The notes beneath the pieces are model-generated. The model saw nothing but the letters and a program-made list of their open reading frames with translations. It had not been told where the DNA came from and did not search any database. A stretch of 64,000 nt of DNA from Atkinsonella hypoxylon (Eukaryota; Ascomycota; Sordariomycetes; Hypocreales; Clavicipitaceae). A program made the translations under genes and the position numbers. Position 1 is the first letter of the stretch. Each line of letters begins with the position of its first letter. The DNA lies in contig JFHB01000002.1 of the NCBI GenBank assembly GCA_000729835.1, positions 434,001-498,000 of the forward strand, in the 5' to 3' direction. Positions 1-12,002 of the stretch are shown here, piece after piece.

Positions 1-375
1 GTTTGTGGTATGGGTACAACTTGGCTAATGGGTCTCCATAGAGTCGTTGACTACATGACGAGATGGTGCTGGACCTATCACTTCTGTCTGGGCTGGGTGT
101 TGGTTCATCCGCTGGTGGAGAAGTCAAGTATGATGATGGGCCGTGCCAAGAAGTTGAGAAGGGTTTTCTGAGACCTATCGTAGTACGAATGAACTCTTGA
201 AAGAAACTTCTCATGTCTCGTGTGACCAATCATGAATGTTGATATCGAAGCTCATATACCGGTGCGCCCCGAAGCACTCCTATCTACATTTCCGTACTCA
301 CAATGCTTCATACCCTCCCAAGTTCATTACGAATTTGCCGACAACGGAAAAGTCAAGAATACGTTCATGTGACAA
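1..375. other. 3' flank of MCM5, no gene seen
   Basis: No coding stretch or RNA gene is recognisable. It follows the MCM5 stop codon and probably holds its 3' untranslated region. Confidence 0.5.
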
Positions 376-2730
376 TCAGGCCCCATGTCGGTAAACTTGT
401 GCGCCTGAGTTTCTGAACATAATCGTGTCTCTTCGCTGCAAAACCATAAGGGCTCGGTTCAAACCCTGCTCACTGTACCCCTTACCTTCGACCATTTCCC
501 GCCTCAATGTAGCCAGACTAGTGCTCCAACCAATTGGTAACCGGCGTTTTAATTCAAGCTCAAGACGATTTACTTCCTCGTTCAGCTCGCGGTTTCCTTG
601 ATTGCTGCCTTGATTGACGGCATCCATGGTTGAGCAAAGGAAAAGACGGATAGCTTCGTCAACGTGCTCCTCCGTGGCAATAGGTGAGAGCGTCAACTTT
701 GCGAGAGACTCGGTAATACGAACAATAGCTTCTAATTGACGGACAGTGATGGGAATGGATGAGCGAGTGTTGGCTTCCATTTCCGCAGCGTGAACCTGTC
801 TTCGGATAGATACAAAGTGCGATGAGAGTTTCTCTGCTGCCTCAGGGCTAAGTCGAGGTGCACAGCGCCTAGAGTATAGTTAGTTCATTTGTTAGATTTA
901 GGGAGAGATTTGGCGAAAAGACATACGTTTTGCAGTATGTGATATATCTTCGCATCTTCTCGGGGGATATTTCGGACTCAACGACCTCTTCAGCACCCCG
1001 TCCATCCATGTGTATGCCCATGACGTGCCTCGCAATTCTTTCATCCTTCTCCCGTGTATGCTCATCCTTGACAATGAAAATCATATCGAAACGGGACAAG
1101 ATTGTAGTCTGGAAGTCAATATTCTCTCCAGGAGTCTTCATGTCATCGTAACGTCCGAAAATAGGATTAGCTGCAGCCAAAACGGAAGTCCTCGCATTGA
1201 GAATCGTTGTGATACCTGCTTTAGCAATCGAAATAGTCTGCTGCTCCATGGCTTCGTGGATCGCAACGCGATCCTCGTCTCTCATCTTGTCGAACTCGTC
1301 GATACAGACAACTCCACCATCGGCGAGCACCATGGCTCCGCCTTCCAAATAGAATTCTCTCGTCGACTGATCTCTCTGTACAGATGCTGTCAAACCAGCT
1401 GCTGAAGAACCCTTGCCAGAAGTGTAAATGGAGATGGGAGCTGCCTTTTCTACAAACTTCAAGAGCTGCGACTTAGCTGTTCCAGGATCACCAAGTAGAA
1501 GCACGTTAATATCACCTCTCAGCCTCATTCCATCAGGTAAAATCTTTTTCGATCCACCCAACAACAAACACAGAATGGCCTTCTTGATGTCTCTATTACC
1601 ATAGATTGAGGGCGCAATGCAGTCTGCCATCATGTTGTAAAGATCTGGCCGCCTGCTCAGTTCGAGTAATTCTTGTTCTTCCTCCTCTGAGAACGCGTTA
1701 GAGCCCTTGCCGGATTGATCCAAGTCCGTTTGAATTCCCACGGCTCTTAAGTAGGGCGTTCGAATCGCAACTGCACCATTGGTGGATGAGTTTTTGGATG
1801 CCTTGTTCTGGTAGATAGAAAATATTCCCATAACTGTACACCTTGAGCCCGGTACAACACGATTTGTTAAATATCTGTCGGCAGAAATGAGAACATGTCT
1901 GGGCAGCTCTCCTACGGGTACCTGATCAGGTGCCTCTTGAAGTTTGATGATCTGTTGGTCGACAAATTGAGATTTTTCGTGCATGACAAAGTATGGATCC
2001 AAGGGACACTTTTCCGTGGGGTCCTTGGGAACTCGCACGCGACTGCACTGTCTAGGCAGGGACACACCTGTGAAGCCACCAAGGACAGGAATCACATCTT
2101 GAGACTGGCAGTTGCGGCACTGAATATGAAGCTGTGTGGCCTTGGAAGACATCACCGAAGCCCCAATCACTATTCCCGGGACACGAACCAATCTTGCAAT
2201 AGTCATGGAGTCTAGATTGCGGATAGAAACATCGTCGGCATCTGAGTGTAGGAGGAGTTGGTGGTCCGGCAAGTCGACTTTCTTCTCGTGCGGAAAGACG
2301 ATTCGATGTGTGCATTTCTTGAGAGCTTCCTCAAACTGTGCCGTCATCATTAGCTATTGCTGCCTATGCTTATATTCGCAACTGGGCCCAACGTACTAGT
2401 GGAATTATTTCAGCAGGTTCTGAAGCCAACTGATGGGCCAGTTCCTCATTAAAGTTGATAAGGTCGTTGATGTTGACATCGCAATAGAATTTTTTGAGCA
2501 GCGCATTCTCTCGTAGTTGATCACTAACAGTTGATTTAGTTTCCAAACTTCCAAAGGGAACTCAGTAGTAGAACAGCTTTCAATGCCACATACCGATAGA
2601 TGAAGTTGTTGTCCAGCCGAAAATCTAGAATAAATGTCTCGAGTTGCTGCTGCAACTGCAGTCGAGTGTCGCCATTTTCGCCTATGTTTGGCTCATAGAC
2701 ATGGGTGGTATATATGGATTGACGATCCAT
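376..2730 (-). CDS. mcm5: MCM5, subunit of the MCM2-7 replicative helicase
   Basis: One of six AAA+ subunits of the nuclear helicase that licenses origins and unwinds DNA at forks. Four exons join in phase: 2594-2730, 2397-2523, 927-2335 and 376-868, giving 721 residues, normal for the family. The start MDRQS is the typical fungal MCM5 start. A zinc-binding set lies at Cys161, Cys164, Cys185 and Cys198. Walker A is GDPGTAKS (370-377), Walker B is IDEFDKM (433-439), and an LSRFD arginine-finger motif follows. The C-terminal exon carries the winged-helix region. An ACGCGT hexamer (MluI-box type) lies at 2898-2903, about 170 bp upstream, but one copy of a six-base palindrome is weak evidence of MBF control. 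Divergent from VPS54 across about 720 bp. Confidence 0.97.
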
Positions 2731-3450
2731 AATTGAGCCGCTCGCTGCGCAAGGCAGATTACTGATAGTACAATGGTTAAAATCTGGATGATCGATCAGT
2801 CTAGTAAGTCATAGATAGAGCCCCCTCGTGGGTGGGACTGGTTGAGATCGTCACCGGTGGTGAATTAAGGGCAGCTAGGGATTTGGGCCGGCAATTTACG
2901 CGTGATTCGTGCTTAACGAGTGGACCAAGCCAGAGCGCGTCTTGACGCGACGTGGGTCGACTTTATAGTGTTTGCAGCTCTCAAGGGAGAGACAGCTAAA
3001 GAATGGGGCTGTCAACGGCAACAATCACGTGTGATAGATATGATGGCTGGGCAGTTCGGGGAATTGTCGGCTAGAAATGCCAACAGCTGGCTTGTTAGCT
3101 TGGCGCACCTATCGCCGATTGTCCTGGCGCTTATGCTTGTAGCCGCTGGTTCGTCTTTCAACCTCCAGTTTGTTAATCACTTATGGATTGAAAATATCCC
3201 AGGTACTCCGTATGTACTACATTAAGACAACAAGCTACAGTTCTGTTGAGCAGCCTTCTAGCGCATTGTTCTGACATTTAACAACTTATTTTGATCCGCT
3301 CTTCATGGTTTTGCATATCCCAGCGATGATACCCGGTAGCACTCCTAGCCAAACGTTTCCATTTGTATATTATCTGTCGGCTTCAACCGCTGTCCTTCTC
3401 TTTGCATTGGCGCTTTGTCGAGTCACGAACTATTTATTCTTTTGCGCATC
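2731..3450. promoter_or_regulatory. Divergent intergenic region MCM5 / VPS54
   Basis: About 720 bp between two divergent start codons, so it must hold both promoters and 5' leaders. It contains ACGCGT at 2898-2903 and one copy of the dispersed nonamer TACTCCGTA at 3204-3212. Open frames here (for example 2920-3225) show no family resemblance and are taken as chance. Confidence 0.5.
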
Positions 3451-6400
3451 ATGTTTTCATCGTCGGATGCTGGCAAGTCGGTTGATAGCCTCTCAGCATT
3501 GCCACTAAGGAGCCGCCACGAAGTCCCTCTCCATAGGTTGGTCTTTTTAAGTCACGCTGATATCGCTCTGTATGTGCTGATAGATCGTATAGCAGCCGGC
3601 CCGGCCAAGCACATCCGCGATCAGGTTCCCGAAGAAATTCTACCGCGAGTTCTATTCATTCAATAGGCAGCACGTTGGATACCTCGAATACCGCAGCTCA
3701 ATCGGTCTACGAGTCTGGACAAAATGGTAGGATACTTGTATCATTCTGAATGCGTTCTCTTCTCACTGACGGGATTTTGCAGCCATATCAACACTCCTTC
3801 AACCCCCTATAGTACGGACGGGTCTCCAACCACATACAACAGCGCCGTCGTCGAGCACTCACAGAGCCCCCACTGCGCGAGACATACCACCAGTCACCTT
3901 GACCAATATTCCGATTGTTGATGCGGCAGAGTTCAATTCTTATAGTACGCAAGTCGGGGCGCTATACGAACAGTTACGGCGAGTTAAAGAGAACGAGGAG
4001 GAAGCCGCTCATGGCCGACGTGGCACCAAGCATGTAGAACAGCAGGACACGTCATCAGACAGTTTGTTGCGGCCAACGCCCAGATCACACCGTCGTGGCT
4101 CGACATCCTCAATCACGTCGTTGGCTTCCATTGAGTCACCGATTATTCCCCGTAGATCAAGTTATGGTTTCATGCGGAAAGCTGCTCAAGGCCCGCCTTC
4201 TCTATCCACTATCCCCACAGTATATTTTGACGAGAATTTCCACCTCGAAAATCCCCGGACCTTTGACGTTGTGAGCGAGCGCTCCGAAGTGATTCGATCT
4301 CAGTCATCAGACAATGACAGCTCTTCTGCCCCTCGGAAGGCGTTGGCCACAAATGCCATCCTCCAGGAAAAGCTCTCTTGGTATATGGACACTATTGAGG
4401 TCCATTTGATAAACTCGATATCCACAGCATCTACGGCATTCTTCACTGCGCTCGGATCTTTAAAGGAGCTGCACTCCGAAGCCGCTGACTCGGTAGAGAG
4501 AATCACAGGCTTACGTAAAGAACTCGAGGCTCTTGATAAAGAGGTGGCCGCAAATGGGCTCCTCATTGCTCAAAAGCGCCGCCGTCAAGCAAACTTGCGT
4601 CAGCTCAATGATGCTGTCTCACAGCTACGTCTCGTAGTGGATGGCATTGCTAAAAGCGAATCACTTGTGGATGCTGGGGAGTTAGAAAAGGCCTTGTCTA
4701 GCTTTGATTCGCTGGAAAAGCTCATCGCAGGTGAACGTGATGAGACGGGCGAGAACATCTCTATTGGCATTGAGCTACGCGATTTGCGGGGAGCTTCTGC
4801 TCTGCAAGGGATCAACCAAGACTTGAATTCATTGCGATTCAGGGTTGGCAAGGCCTTTGAATCACAATTTACTAGTATCCTCCTCGCAGACTTGCGGCGT
4901 CATTGTGAGTCGATTACGGGACCAGATATCCTGTCACGATGGAGCAATGCCGCTTCGAGGCAAAGAGGTGCTCACTCTCGATCTTCCTCAGTGTTTCCTA
5001 CTTATCTTACATTAACGAAGGAGCTTAAAGGCCAGCTCATGCCTAGCATGATAGGGTTGCATCGTGCCAAACATGTGGTGGCAGCAGCCACGGCATACCG
5101 AGACACTGTGCTTCGAGAAATACGTAACTTGGTCCGTCGCCCACTTCCCAGTTCGAGCGACGATGACAATGAATCTATGCTATCAGTGTCTACGACAAGC
5201 GGCGGCAGACATCTGTCCAGTCAAGAGAAGTCAGTCAATTTGGCAAGAAATCTGCGTGCTTTGGATCCGGAAGATGCCGAAGAACTTTTGGTCAAAATCT
5301 ATGTTGGTGTCACAGAAACTCTGCGGCGGTTAACGACCCAAGTCAAGGTCCTTTTGGATATTGCGAGTTCCTTCTCCAACTCGGCGACCCCAGACGGGGT
5401 CAAATCACCCCCTGCCAGATCGCCTGTGACGAGCCCAAGGCCTGACCGTCATGCTACAAACTCTCTGGCAGGTACCGATATAGCACTACAAGAGGAACTT
5501 CACAGGAGTCTGGATATCAATAGTCTTCTCACTCAAGCTGTCGACGTTGCCAATGATAAGATTGTCAAGATTCTGAAGGTGCGGGCTGAACAAGCCACAC
5601 ATTTGCCTTTAGACTTCTTTCTGCGATATTTTACGCTTAACCTCTACTTTGCCAATGAGTGCGAAGCCATCTCTGGGCGCAGCGGAACATCGCTTAAGAA
5701 CGTGGTTAACGGCCATATCAAAGAGTTTGTGCAACGGAATCGTGATGCGGAGATGCAAAAGCTGGCACAAGGCATGGAAGCAGACCAATGGAACGCGAGA
5801 GACTTCACGGAAGAGAATTCACAGCTGTTAAACATGATACTAGGCTCAAGCACGCAAGATGTGTCTTTCTGGACGGAAAATAACAAGATTTGGATCCCGT
5901 ATCGCGATCTCGAGAAAATAGCGCCCAGCGCCGAACCCGTGGATACCAATGGAACGAGCAGAGACAAGACGCGGCCTGCCGTTATTGAGTCAGAAAAATT
6001 CATTCTCCCCTATTCGGCCGTCTTGTGCCTAGACGGCATGGGTAACTTCTTACATCTCATGGCCGGTATCCCGTCCATGACAACGGATGTGGCCTCGTCA
6101 TTGATTGCATATCTCCAATTATTCAATTCACGCTGTACTCAATTGATTTTAGGTGCGGGCGCTACAAAGTCTGCGGGTCTTAAGAATATCACTACGAAAC
6201 ACCTGGCTCTAGCCTCACAAGCGCTATCATTTATAGCTGCTCTGGTACCACATATCCGCGAATTCGTACGCAGCCAAGCTGGATCCGGAGCTGGAGTATC
6301 GAACTTGATGGGAGAATTCGACAAGGTACGCCGACTATTGCAGGAGCATCAGAGCAGCATTCATCAGAAGCTCGTCGACATTATGAGTGGCCGGGCAGCC

Positions 6401-6947
6401 ATTCATGCCAAGAGCATGAGAGCAATTGGCTGGGACACGGCTAAGGCCGGTTATGTGCATCCATTCATGGAGATCCTCGCCAAAGAGACTACCACCCTCC
6501 ATCGAGTCCTAACCAAGCATCTCCCCGATGCGTCCATCCAGATGATTATGACACCCGTATTTGCAAGCTACAAAGAACAGCTCGGAGCCCCCTTTAGAGA
6601 AGCAAACCCCACCACCGAAGCCGGTCAACAAAGGTTGGTCTAATCGACCGTGTCTTGCCCTTAGTCGTTGATGAGATAGACTTGATCAAGTGACTAACTG
6701 AGTTGCCCATAGCATGCTGCAAAATGTGGAATTCTTCTCTTCAAAACTGGGGAAAATAGACGGGTTTGGCGACGCGGGGACTTTCCTGACAGACATTGTG
6801 AAATCCAAGGAGGTGAAGCCGACGACACCAGGGCCTACCGAGGAAGAAAAGCCAGATGAGGAAGAGAAGGACGGGGAGGTCGAGACTCCTGCCGAGTCCG
6901 ACGCCGACGCGGTATCAGCAGCACCGTCCAAAGAAGAGACCAGCTAA
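3451..6947 (+). CDS. vps54: VPS54, GARP tethering-complex subunit
   Basis: Subunit of the Golgi-associated retrograde protein complex (Vps51-54), which tethers endosome-derived vesicles at the trans-Golgi. Four exons fit: 3451-3536, 3584-3726, 3783-6633 and 6713-6947, giving 1104 residues. The N-terminus has the fungal Vps54 pattern: MFSSS start, then STASSI, ISTLLQPPIVRTG and ARDIPPVTLTNIP. A long helical, coiled-coil-prone segment follows (around WYMDTIEVHLI and later heptad-like stretches), then the conserved C-terminal domain with GFGDAGTFLTDIVKSK. The tail is acidic (EEEKPDEEEK). The first intron is the least certain: its GTTGGT donor is weak, and acceptors at 3583 and 3595 both keep the frame. 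The last donor is also GTTGGT. Confidence is high in identity, moderate in the first 80 residues. Confidence 0.93.
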
Positions 6948-7706
6948 TGCAGACAGCCCAAGTGAAGGAGAGCAGACGACGTCAATGGGATAGTGTGGGC
7001 AAGGCAACCAAGGGAAAAGCACGCTGGAATCGCGCATTGCGCACGTACCATTAGGGTACGGCATGCATGCAGTAAAGCGGACCATGGATTCCGTAATGCA
7101 AAGTGCATTCGAATCCCGGTGGACCGTAGTTAATCGCATCCCAGCCTGAAAAAGAACGTCGCATCCTTTCCTGCATAAAGTATCATTGCCTGCATGCCTC
7201 TCCCCAATCTCTATGCCTGCAAAAGTCCCCACTGTCCCTTGTCATCCCATAAGCCGCAGATGCAGATGCAGATGCAAATGCAGATGCAGATACGCGCCGC
7301 GCGCTTCCTTACACAGCATTTTCCACCCGTACTATGTTCTCACGCGATTGGCGAGTTTGCAAGTCCATCCATGTCTGACCACCGATTTATTCCGCCATCC
7401 TCGCCGTACATGGGATGTGGCAGTCCCGAAAAGGATCGCGCCCGTAGTTTGCTCCGCGCAGCGATCATCGAGGCCTTTATTTTCCACAAGGCAGAAGGAA
7501 AGCAAGGCTGTTCGGGCATCTTCTCTCACGCAGGGGCTGTAATCGGATGTGCTACGCCGAGAAGTGCTTGTGTATTATTATAATGTATACTTGGTCACAT
7601 CTTTGAAGTGCATGCATTATATTGCCTATATTAATTCTGACATAAGAGCTTATGCGATATGCTCGACGTCACCTCGGCTCGCCCAGCCACTCTCCGCCAA
7701 AATGAC
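6948..7706. other. Intergenic between convergent VPS54 and FPP synthase
   Basis: Holds the two 3' flanks and a hexanucleotide repeat. Open frames at 7186-7583 run through the repeat and look like nothing known. Confidence 0.5.
7256..7291. repeat. CAGATG hexanucleotide microsatellite, about 6 units
   Basis: Nearly perfect tandem units of CAGATG with one GCAAAT variant unit, in the convergent intergenic region. Confidence 0.85.
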
Positions 7707-8890
7707 CTACTTGGTCCGCTTGTAAATCTTGTCCAGAAAGACGTCGAAAACAGGCTTTTTCAGCCCCTCGCTCTCGTCAATCTGTTCAATCATGGAGCGA
7801 ATCTCGCTGGCCCTCCTCTCCTCAAAAGCCTCATAGCGCTCCTTGAGCTTCATGTCATTGTAGAGCTCCTTGATGACAGCTTCCTTCTCGTCGCTCCTTT
7901 GTCCATAGTTGTCCTCGAGGATCTTGCGCTGCTCGGGGGTGGCGATGGCGATGGCCTGGTTGACGAGCCAGGAGCACTTGTTGTCCTTGATGTCGGTGCC
8001 AATCTTGCCAATGTGCTCCGGCAGACCAAAGTTGTCGAGGTAGTCGTCCTGGATCTGGAAGTACTCGCCCAGCGGGATGAGGATGTCCTCGGCCTGCTTG
8101 AGGTTCTTGGGGGTGGCGAGGTTGAGCTGGTGCAGGGCCAGTGCGACGGGGAGGTAGAAGGAGTAGTAGGCGGTCTTGTAGATGACGATGAAGCGGTACT
8201 TTGGCAAGGAGAAGTTGTCGAGGTTGACCTTGTCCTCGGGGGCGGTCAGCAGGTCGCACAGCTGGCCCAACTCGGTCTGGAGGGCCGTCTCGTGGAAGAG
8301 CTCGACGAGATCGATGTAGGCCGGGTGGGAGCGGAAGAACTTCTTGAGGAGGATGTAGATGCTGGACTCGAGGATGAAGGCGTCGTTGATGGCGATCATG
8401 CCGACGCCGTCTTGGCGGTACCAGCACGGGCTACCGCGGCGCGTGATGCTGCCGTCCATGATGTCGTCGGACACGAGAAAGAAGGCCTGCAGCAGTTCCG
8501 CCAGCCAGCCGAGCGTGGCGGCGTGGAAGTATTCCTCCTCGCTGAGAGGGCGGCCGACGAGTAGGGAGACCGAGTCCGGGACGGACATGCCGCGGTTGCA
8601 CTTCCCGCCGAGGGAGTTGGCTTCGAGGTTCTGGTGGTTTGCCAAAAGAAACTTCCAGTTAGTTGGGTGAAAGCGCGTGACGAGATCAGCAGCAGGGCCC
8701 GGGGGGATGATTTGCGCAGATGAGAGCACAAATCGTCTTCAAGGCAAAAAGAGCCAGTCACACAACGCACCTTCTTCAACCAGTTCAGCTCATCCTGGGG
8801 AAGCTTGTAGGATTTGGCCTGGTCCAGGATGACCTGCTCGAGCTTGGGGAACACCGACTGGAATTCCTCCAGGGTGGTTTTTTGTGCCAT
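7707..8890 (-). CDS. erg20: Farnesyl diphosphate synthase
   Basis: Condenses IPP with DMAPP and then GPP to form farnesyl diphosphate, the branch point to ergosterol, dolichol, ubiquinone and prenylated proteins. Two exons, 8771-8890 and 7707-8630, join in phase 0 across a 140-bp intron and give 347 residues, the family's usual length. The two aspartate-rich Mg-diphosphate motifs are DDIMD (95-99) and DDYLD (235-239). GGKCNRGMSV (48-57) matches the substrate-binding GGK..RG segment, and the C-terminus YKRTK is typical. The ATG at 8890 is chosen because exon 1 then gives the conserved MAQKTTLEEF start. An antisense open frame (7659-8564) lies over this gene and is a shadow. Confidence 0.97.
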
Positions 8891-10586
8891 GGTGAAAAGG
8901 GATTTGTGAAAACGAGAGGGACTATCTGAACGAGAGTGGCGTCTTCCCGCACGATGAGTAGTTTGGGGATTTATTCCATTTAGCTCCAACTGGTTTTTTT
9001 TTTTTTTTTTTTGTTGTTCTTTTCAATTATCACGGGCTATCAATGGAGTTTGCTGGTGGAACCAAGGAGTGATCAAGATTGGGGGAAGTCCCTTTTTTTT
9101 TTTTTTTTTTTTTTTCCAGGGACGACCACAGATCCAAAAGTGATATCTGACCACTAGCCACAGTGTCGCCGAGCGGTGAGCCACAGGTCAGCCACGGATT
9201 ATTATACCGCTCTACCCAGATCAGACAAACTAAGCAATCTGACAAGACGTTGAAATGGGACACAGATAGTTACGCAACTCCCCACCTCGGATCTGTATGT
9301 ACTTGGCTGCCCGTTCCATCCGGGTACTTTGTCGACGTGGTTGGAATGGACCGTGGGAGGCAGGAAGGGGGGTAATAACAACGCAACGCCCAATTCAAAG
9401 GAAGAACGATTTGCACAATGTGAAAATGCGTGTGTGTGGCCGTGCAGAGGTCCACATTTGCTGGAAGGCAGTCGGTCCCCTGAGCTCGTGAGCCATATGA
9501 CCACTGAGCATTCAATCTTTCCTCCCTGCGCCGCCCTCTGTCCTCGCCCTCCGCCCTCCGCCCTCGACTCCGAGTCCCACCCCATCTACCCGAGGTATCT
9601 ACCAAGCTAGCCGCCTAGGCTATCTACCTACCTACCTTGGAATGGTACATCATGTTGCCCGTCCACCCAGAACCAGGGGATCCGCCTCAGCGCCTGCTCT
9701 CACAACTAGGCAATACGCGCGCGCCTTCATACGCCTCTAGATGCAAGAGTGGCTGGCTGTCATGGCATCGCCCCAGATGACGTGTAAGCGTTCTTGACAC
9801 GTATCACGAAAGCATCGGTCAGGATTGAGTTTTCCATCCGAGGATGAAAGGGGGTTCTATTTCCTATCCGGTCTCTAATGTTCCCAGGGGTATTTGCGAC
9901 CTCAAGTGAAATGATATATACAAAAACAGAATAGAATAGTCTGTTGAAAAAAAAAAAAAAAGTGGGAGAAAATGGTGTGTTCCTTAGAAGTGAATGAATG
10001 CCTGGCTGTTTGCGAATCTCAGGCTCCATGAGACCTGATGCCCTCATAAGCAGTCCAAAAAACACACCAAATGTGGTTGAAGAGAAGAGAAAGAGAAAAA
10101 AAGTACCAAGTGCCAAAATATCATGGCTGGTTTGTACCAGATGCCGCTTGCCCGTAGAAAAATCAAAATTCTGAATCCCCGAAGAAGATAAAAATGAACA
10201 AAGTGAAAGTCATTCCCAGCTGCGCCATTGCTACCAGCGCAAGTTGTTCTCAAAGTTCACCGTGACCCATAAGTTTCTCGGCCCGTGGAGCTTGCTCAAC
10301 GACGCGCGAGGGGTATCCTTGTTTCCATTTCCTACGTTGCCTGCGTCCCTGGTGGGTGATGTTTTTTTGTTTTGTTTTTTTGGTTCTCCTTGTTACGTTT
10401 CGCGTGTACATCATGTCATGGCTTAGGCGATCAGCGCGCAATCCTTCATAAGAATATCGCGGGGCGAATGAGATGTTCCGAATCATCTAGACTCGAAAGC
10501 GAACCCTCATCACTCTCGATAAAGGAACCTATGAATTGGCGGACTTGCCGAACCCATTTGTTCCACAGGTTGAAACTCCCAAAGTT
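8891..10586. other. 1.7-kb intergenic region upstream of FPP synthase
   Basis: No gene recognised. It contains two T homopolymers (8994-9012 and 9093-9115) in the FPP synthase upstream region, an A tract near 9948-9961, and C/T-rich stretches around 9520-9640. The open frames at 9202-9610 and 9760-10116 overlap each other on both strands and have low-complexity composition. Confidence 0.5.
8994..9115. repeat. Two poly(T) tracts in the FPP synthase upstream region
   Basis: T19 at 8994-9012 and T23 at 9093-9115. Such dA:dT tracts can exclude nucleosomes at fungal promoters; a promoter role here is inference. Confidence 0.8.
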
Positions 10587-11099
10587 TTATTGAGTCTGAG
10601 TGGTGGGAAAGTCGAGGCCGGTAGAGCCAGTGCCCAAGGTAGTAATGAGGTCATCATCCGGAGTAACCTTGGTCTGAATGTCATCCCAGACCCAGTATGC
10701 GTTGTTGCAGGGCCAGGATTCACAGCCAGACATGGGATACAAGCTGTTGGCGCCCCATATCTGCTTGATGTTGTTGTGGTCATTGGGAGCAACAATGGCA
10801 GAAACGTCAAAGTAGGTCAGGTCGTTCCAGTCGTGGAAGTTGACCTCGCCGAGCATACCAGGCGTGTTTGCCTGGCCTTCCTGTATGGCATAGTAATTGC
10901 CCTTCCACTTCTCGGTGGGAAAAGTGACCTTGATCTTGGTCTGACTGTTCACGGTGACGCTTGGGACCTGCTCGAAGCCCTCGCTGGGAGTGAAGTAGAT
11001 GGTACGAGTGAGGTCGTCGAGAGTCCAGAAGGTGACGGAACTGGCGCTGACGGCAGCAGCTGAGGCGAGGAGAGCCAAAGCAGATGTAGCGAACTGCAT
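10587..11099 (-). CDS. Small secreted protein, fungal DNase1-like/thaumatin-like type
   Basis: A 170-residue protein with a clear signal peptide (MQFATSALALLASAAAVSA, residues 1-19). The mature part is beta-rich, with VTFWTLDD, TIYFTPSEGFE, GNYYAIQEG, MLGEVNF and LTYFDVSAIV, and two cysteines in GCESWPCNNAYW. From memory it resembles small secreted proteins of Hypocreales often annotated DNase1 protein, with a thaumatin-like or Bys1-like look. Nuclease activity is not shown by any motif I can see. The frame stays open upstream to 11402, but the ATG at 11099 is chosen because the signal peptide follows it. No intron. Likely extracellular or cell-wall associated. Confidence 0.8.
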   Translation of the reverse strand: MQFATSALALLASAAAVSASSVTFWTLDDLTRTIYFTPSEGFEQVPSVTVNSQTKIKVTFPTEKWKGNYYAIQEGQANTPGMLGEVNFHDWNDLTYFDVSAIVAPNDHNNIKQIWGANSLYPMSGCESWPCNNAYWVWDDIQTKVTPDDDLITTLGTGSTGLDFPTTQTQ

Positions 11100-11500
11100 T
11101 TTGAAACAAGAAAAAAAGAGAAAAAGAAAAGAGGTTGATATCTTGTGTTTTCCAGGTTGGTTGTTAAAAGGATTGTTGTGGTGTGATTGTCTCGAGATTT
11201 GGTCTCGGATGAGCAGTACGGAGCCTGGCCGTGGTATAAGTTGAATTTGTGAGGTTGGAGAAGGAGTGTAGAAGCTCGTTAAGGGTTGAGTTGATGAGAG
11301 CCTCAAGAAGGAACGTAAGTCCGAAGACAAGCACAAGAACAGTCGCTTCAAAGGATAGTGGGTTAGTTGTGAAGAAGCCACAAGGTCGGGGGGGGGGGGC
11401 ATGATTTATATTATACGTGCCAGCATGGCTCAGGAATCAGGAAACATACAAGGTGTGGCACCGCCAGACTCTCCGTTGAGAACTTTGTTCCCATGTGTTT

Positions 11501-11530
11501 GCATCGCCTGCCATCGCCTGCCATCGCCTG
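11501..11530. repeat. CATCGCCTGC-type decamer, three tandem copies
   Basis: Three consecutive 10-bp units, of which the first starts GCATCG and the others CCATCG. Confidence 0.85.
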
Positions 11531-11961
11531 CTGTTCGTGGGTCTTTCTAGAGCCACAATTTTATATTGAAGAACCTGACAATAACAAGAAGTCAGCCGTG
11601 TGTATATCTCCACACCTTCCAAGTCGTCCACCTAGCAACTTACGTGCCTGAGATACTTAAATTAGCCTACCCTGGTACGGGTGCCGAGGTAGGCTCGTTC
11701 AGTTGGTACCTGAAAAAGAATCTTGGCGTCCGCCGCCACGGCAGCGTCCAGAAAACAGCTCCAAGCCTGACCCGCAGACTAGGAGAGAAAAAAAAAAACT
11801 AGTTGTATTACGGAGGGAGGGCATCAGCATTTCCCATTGTCAGGAGGGGCGTACACGCCCCCTCCTTCCCGGACAAGAGAAAGGGAGGAGAGGAGGTGTG
11901 TGGACAGAGAGTGAGAGTGGGGAGTGGGGGTGAGAAAAAGCTTCTGACTCTCTCACTCCCC

Positions 11962-12002
11962 CGCAGACCATTCGCAGACCATTCGCAGACCATTCGCAGA
12001 CC
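11962..12002. repeat. CATTCGCAGAC 11-mer tandem repeat
   Basis: Three full 11-bp units, with partial units on either side. An 11-bp period does not preserve a reading frame, so this is not a protein repeat. Confidence 0.88.

Noticed and set aside
448..474. tRNA B-box-like GGTTCAAACCC
   Set aside because: It lies inside the MCM5 coding exon and has no matching A box or cloverleaf.
2898..2903. MluI cell-cycle box ACGCGT upstream of MCM5 as a firm regulatory call
   Set aside because: Chance predicts about 16 copies of a six-base palindrome in 64 kb at equal base frequencies, and copies also occur in unrelated places such as 27751 and 60750.
7096..7124. tRNA B-box-like ATTCGAATCCCGG
   Set aside because: The flanking bases do not pair as a T stem and no acceptor stem or A box can be placed.
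7659..8564. 301-codon open frame on the + strand
   Set aside because: Antisense to the GC-rich coding exon of farnesyl diphosphate synthase; Leu/Val/Glu-rich composition is the reverse image of that exon.
11100..11402. Upstream in-frame extension of the small secreted protein
   Set aside because: It would bury the signal peptide; the open frame is probably the 5' leader.
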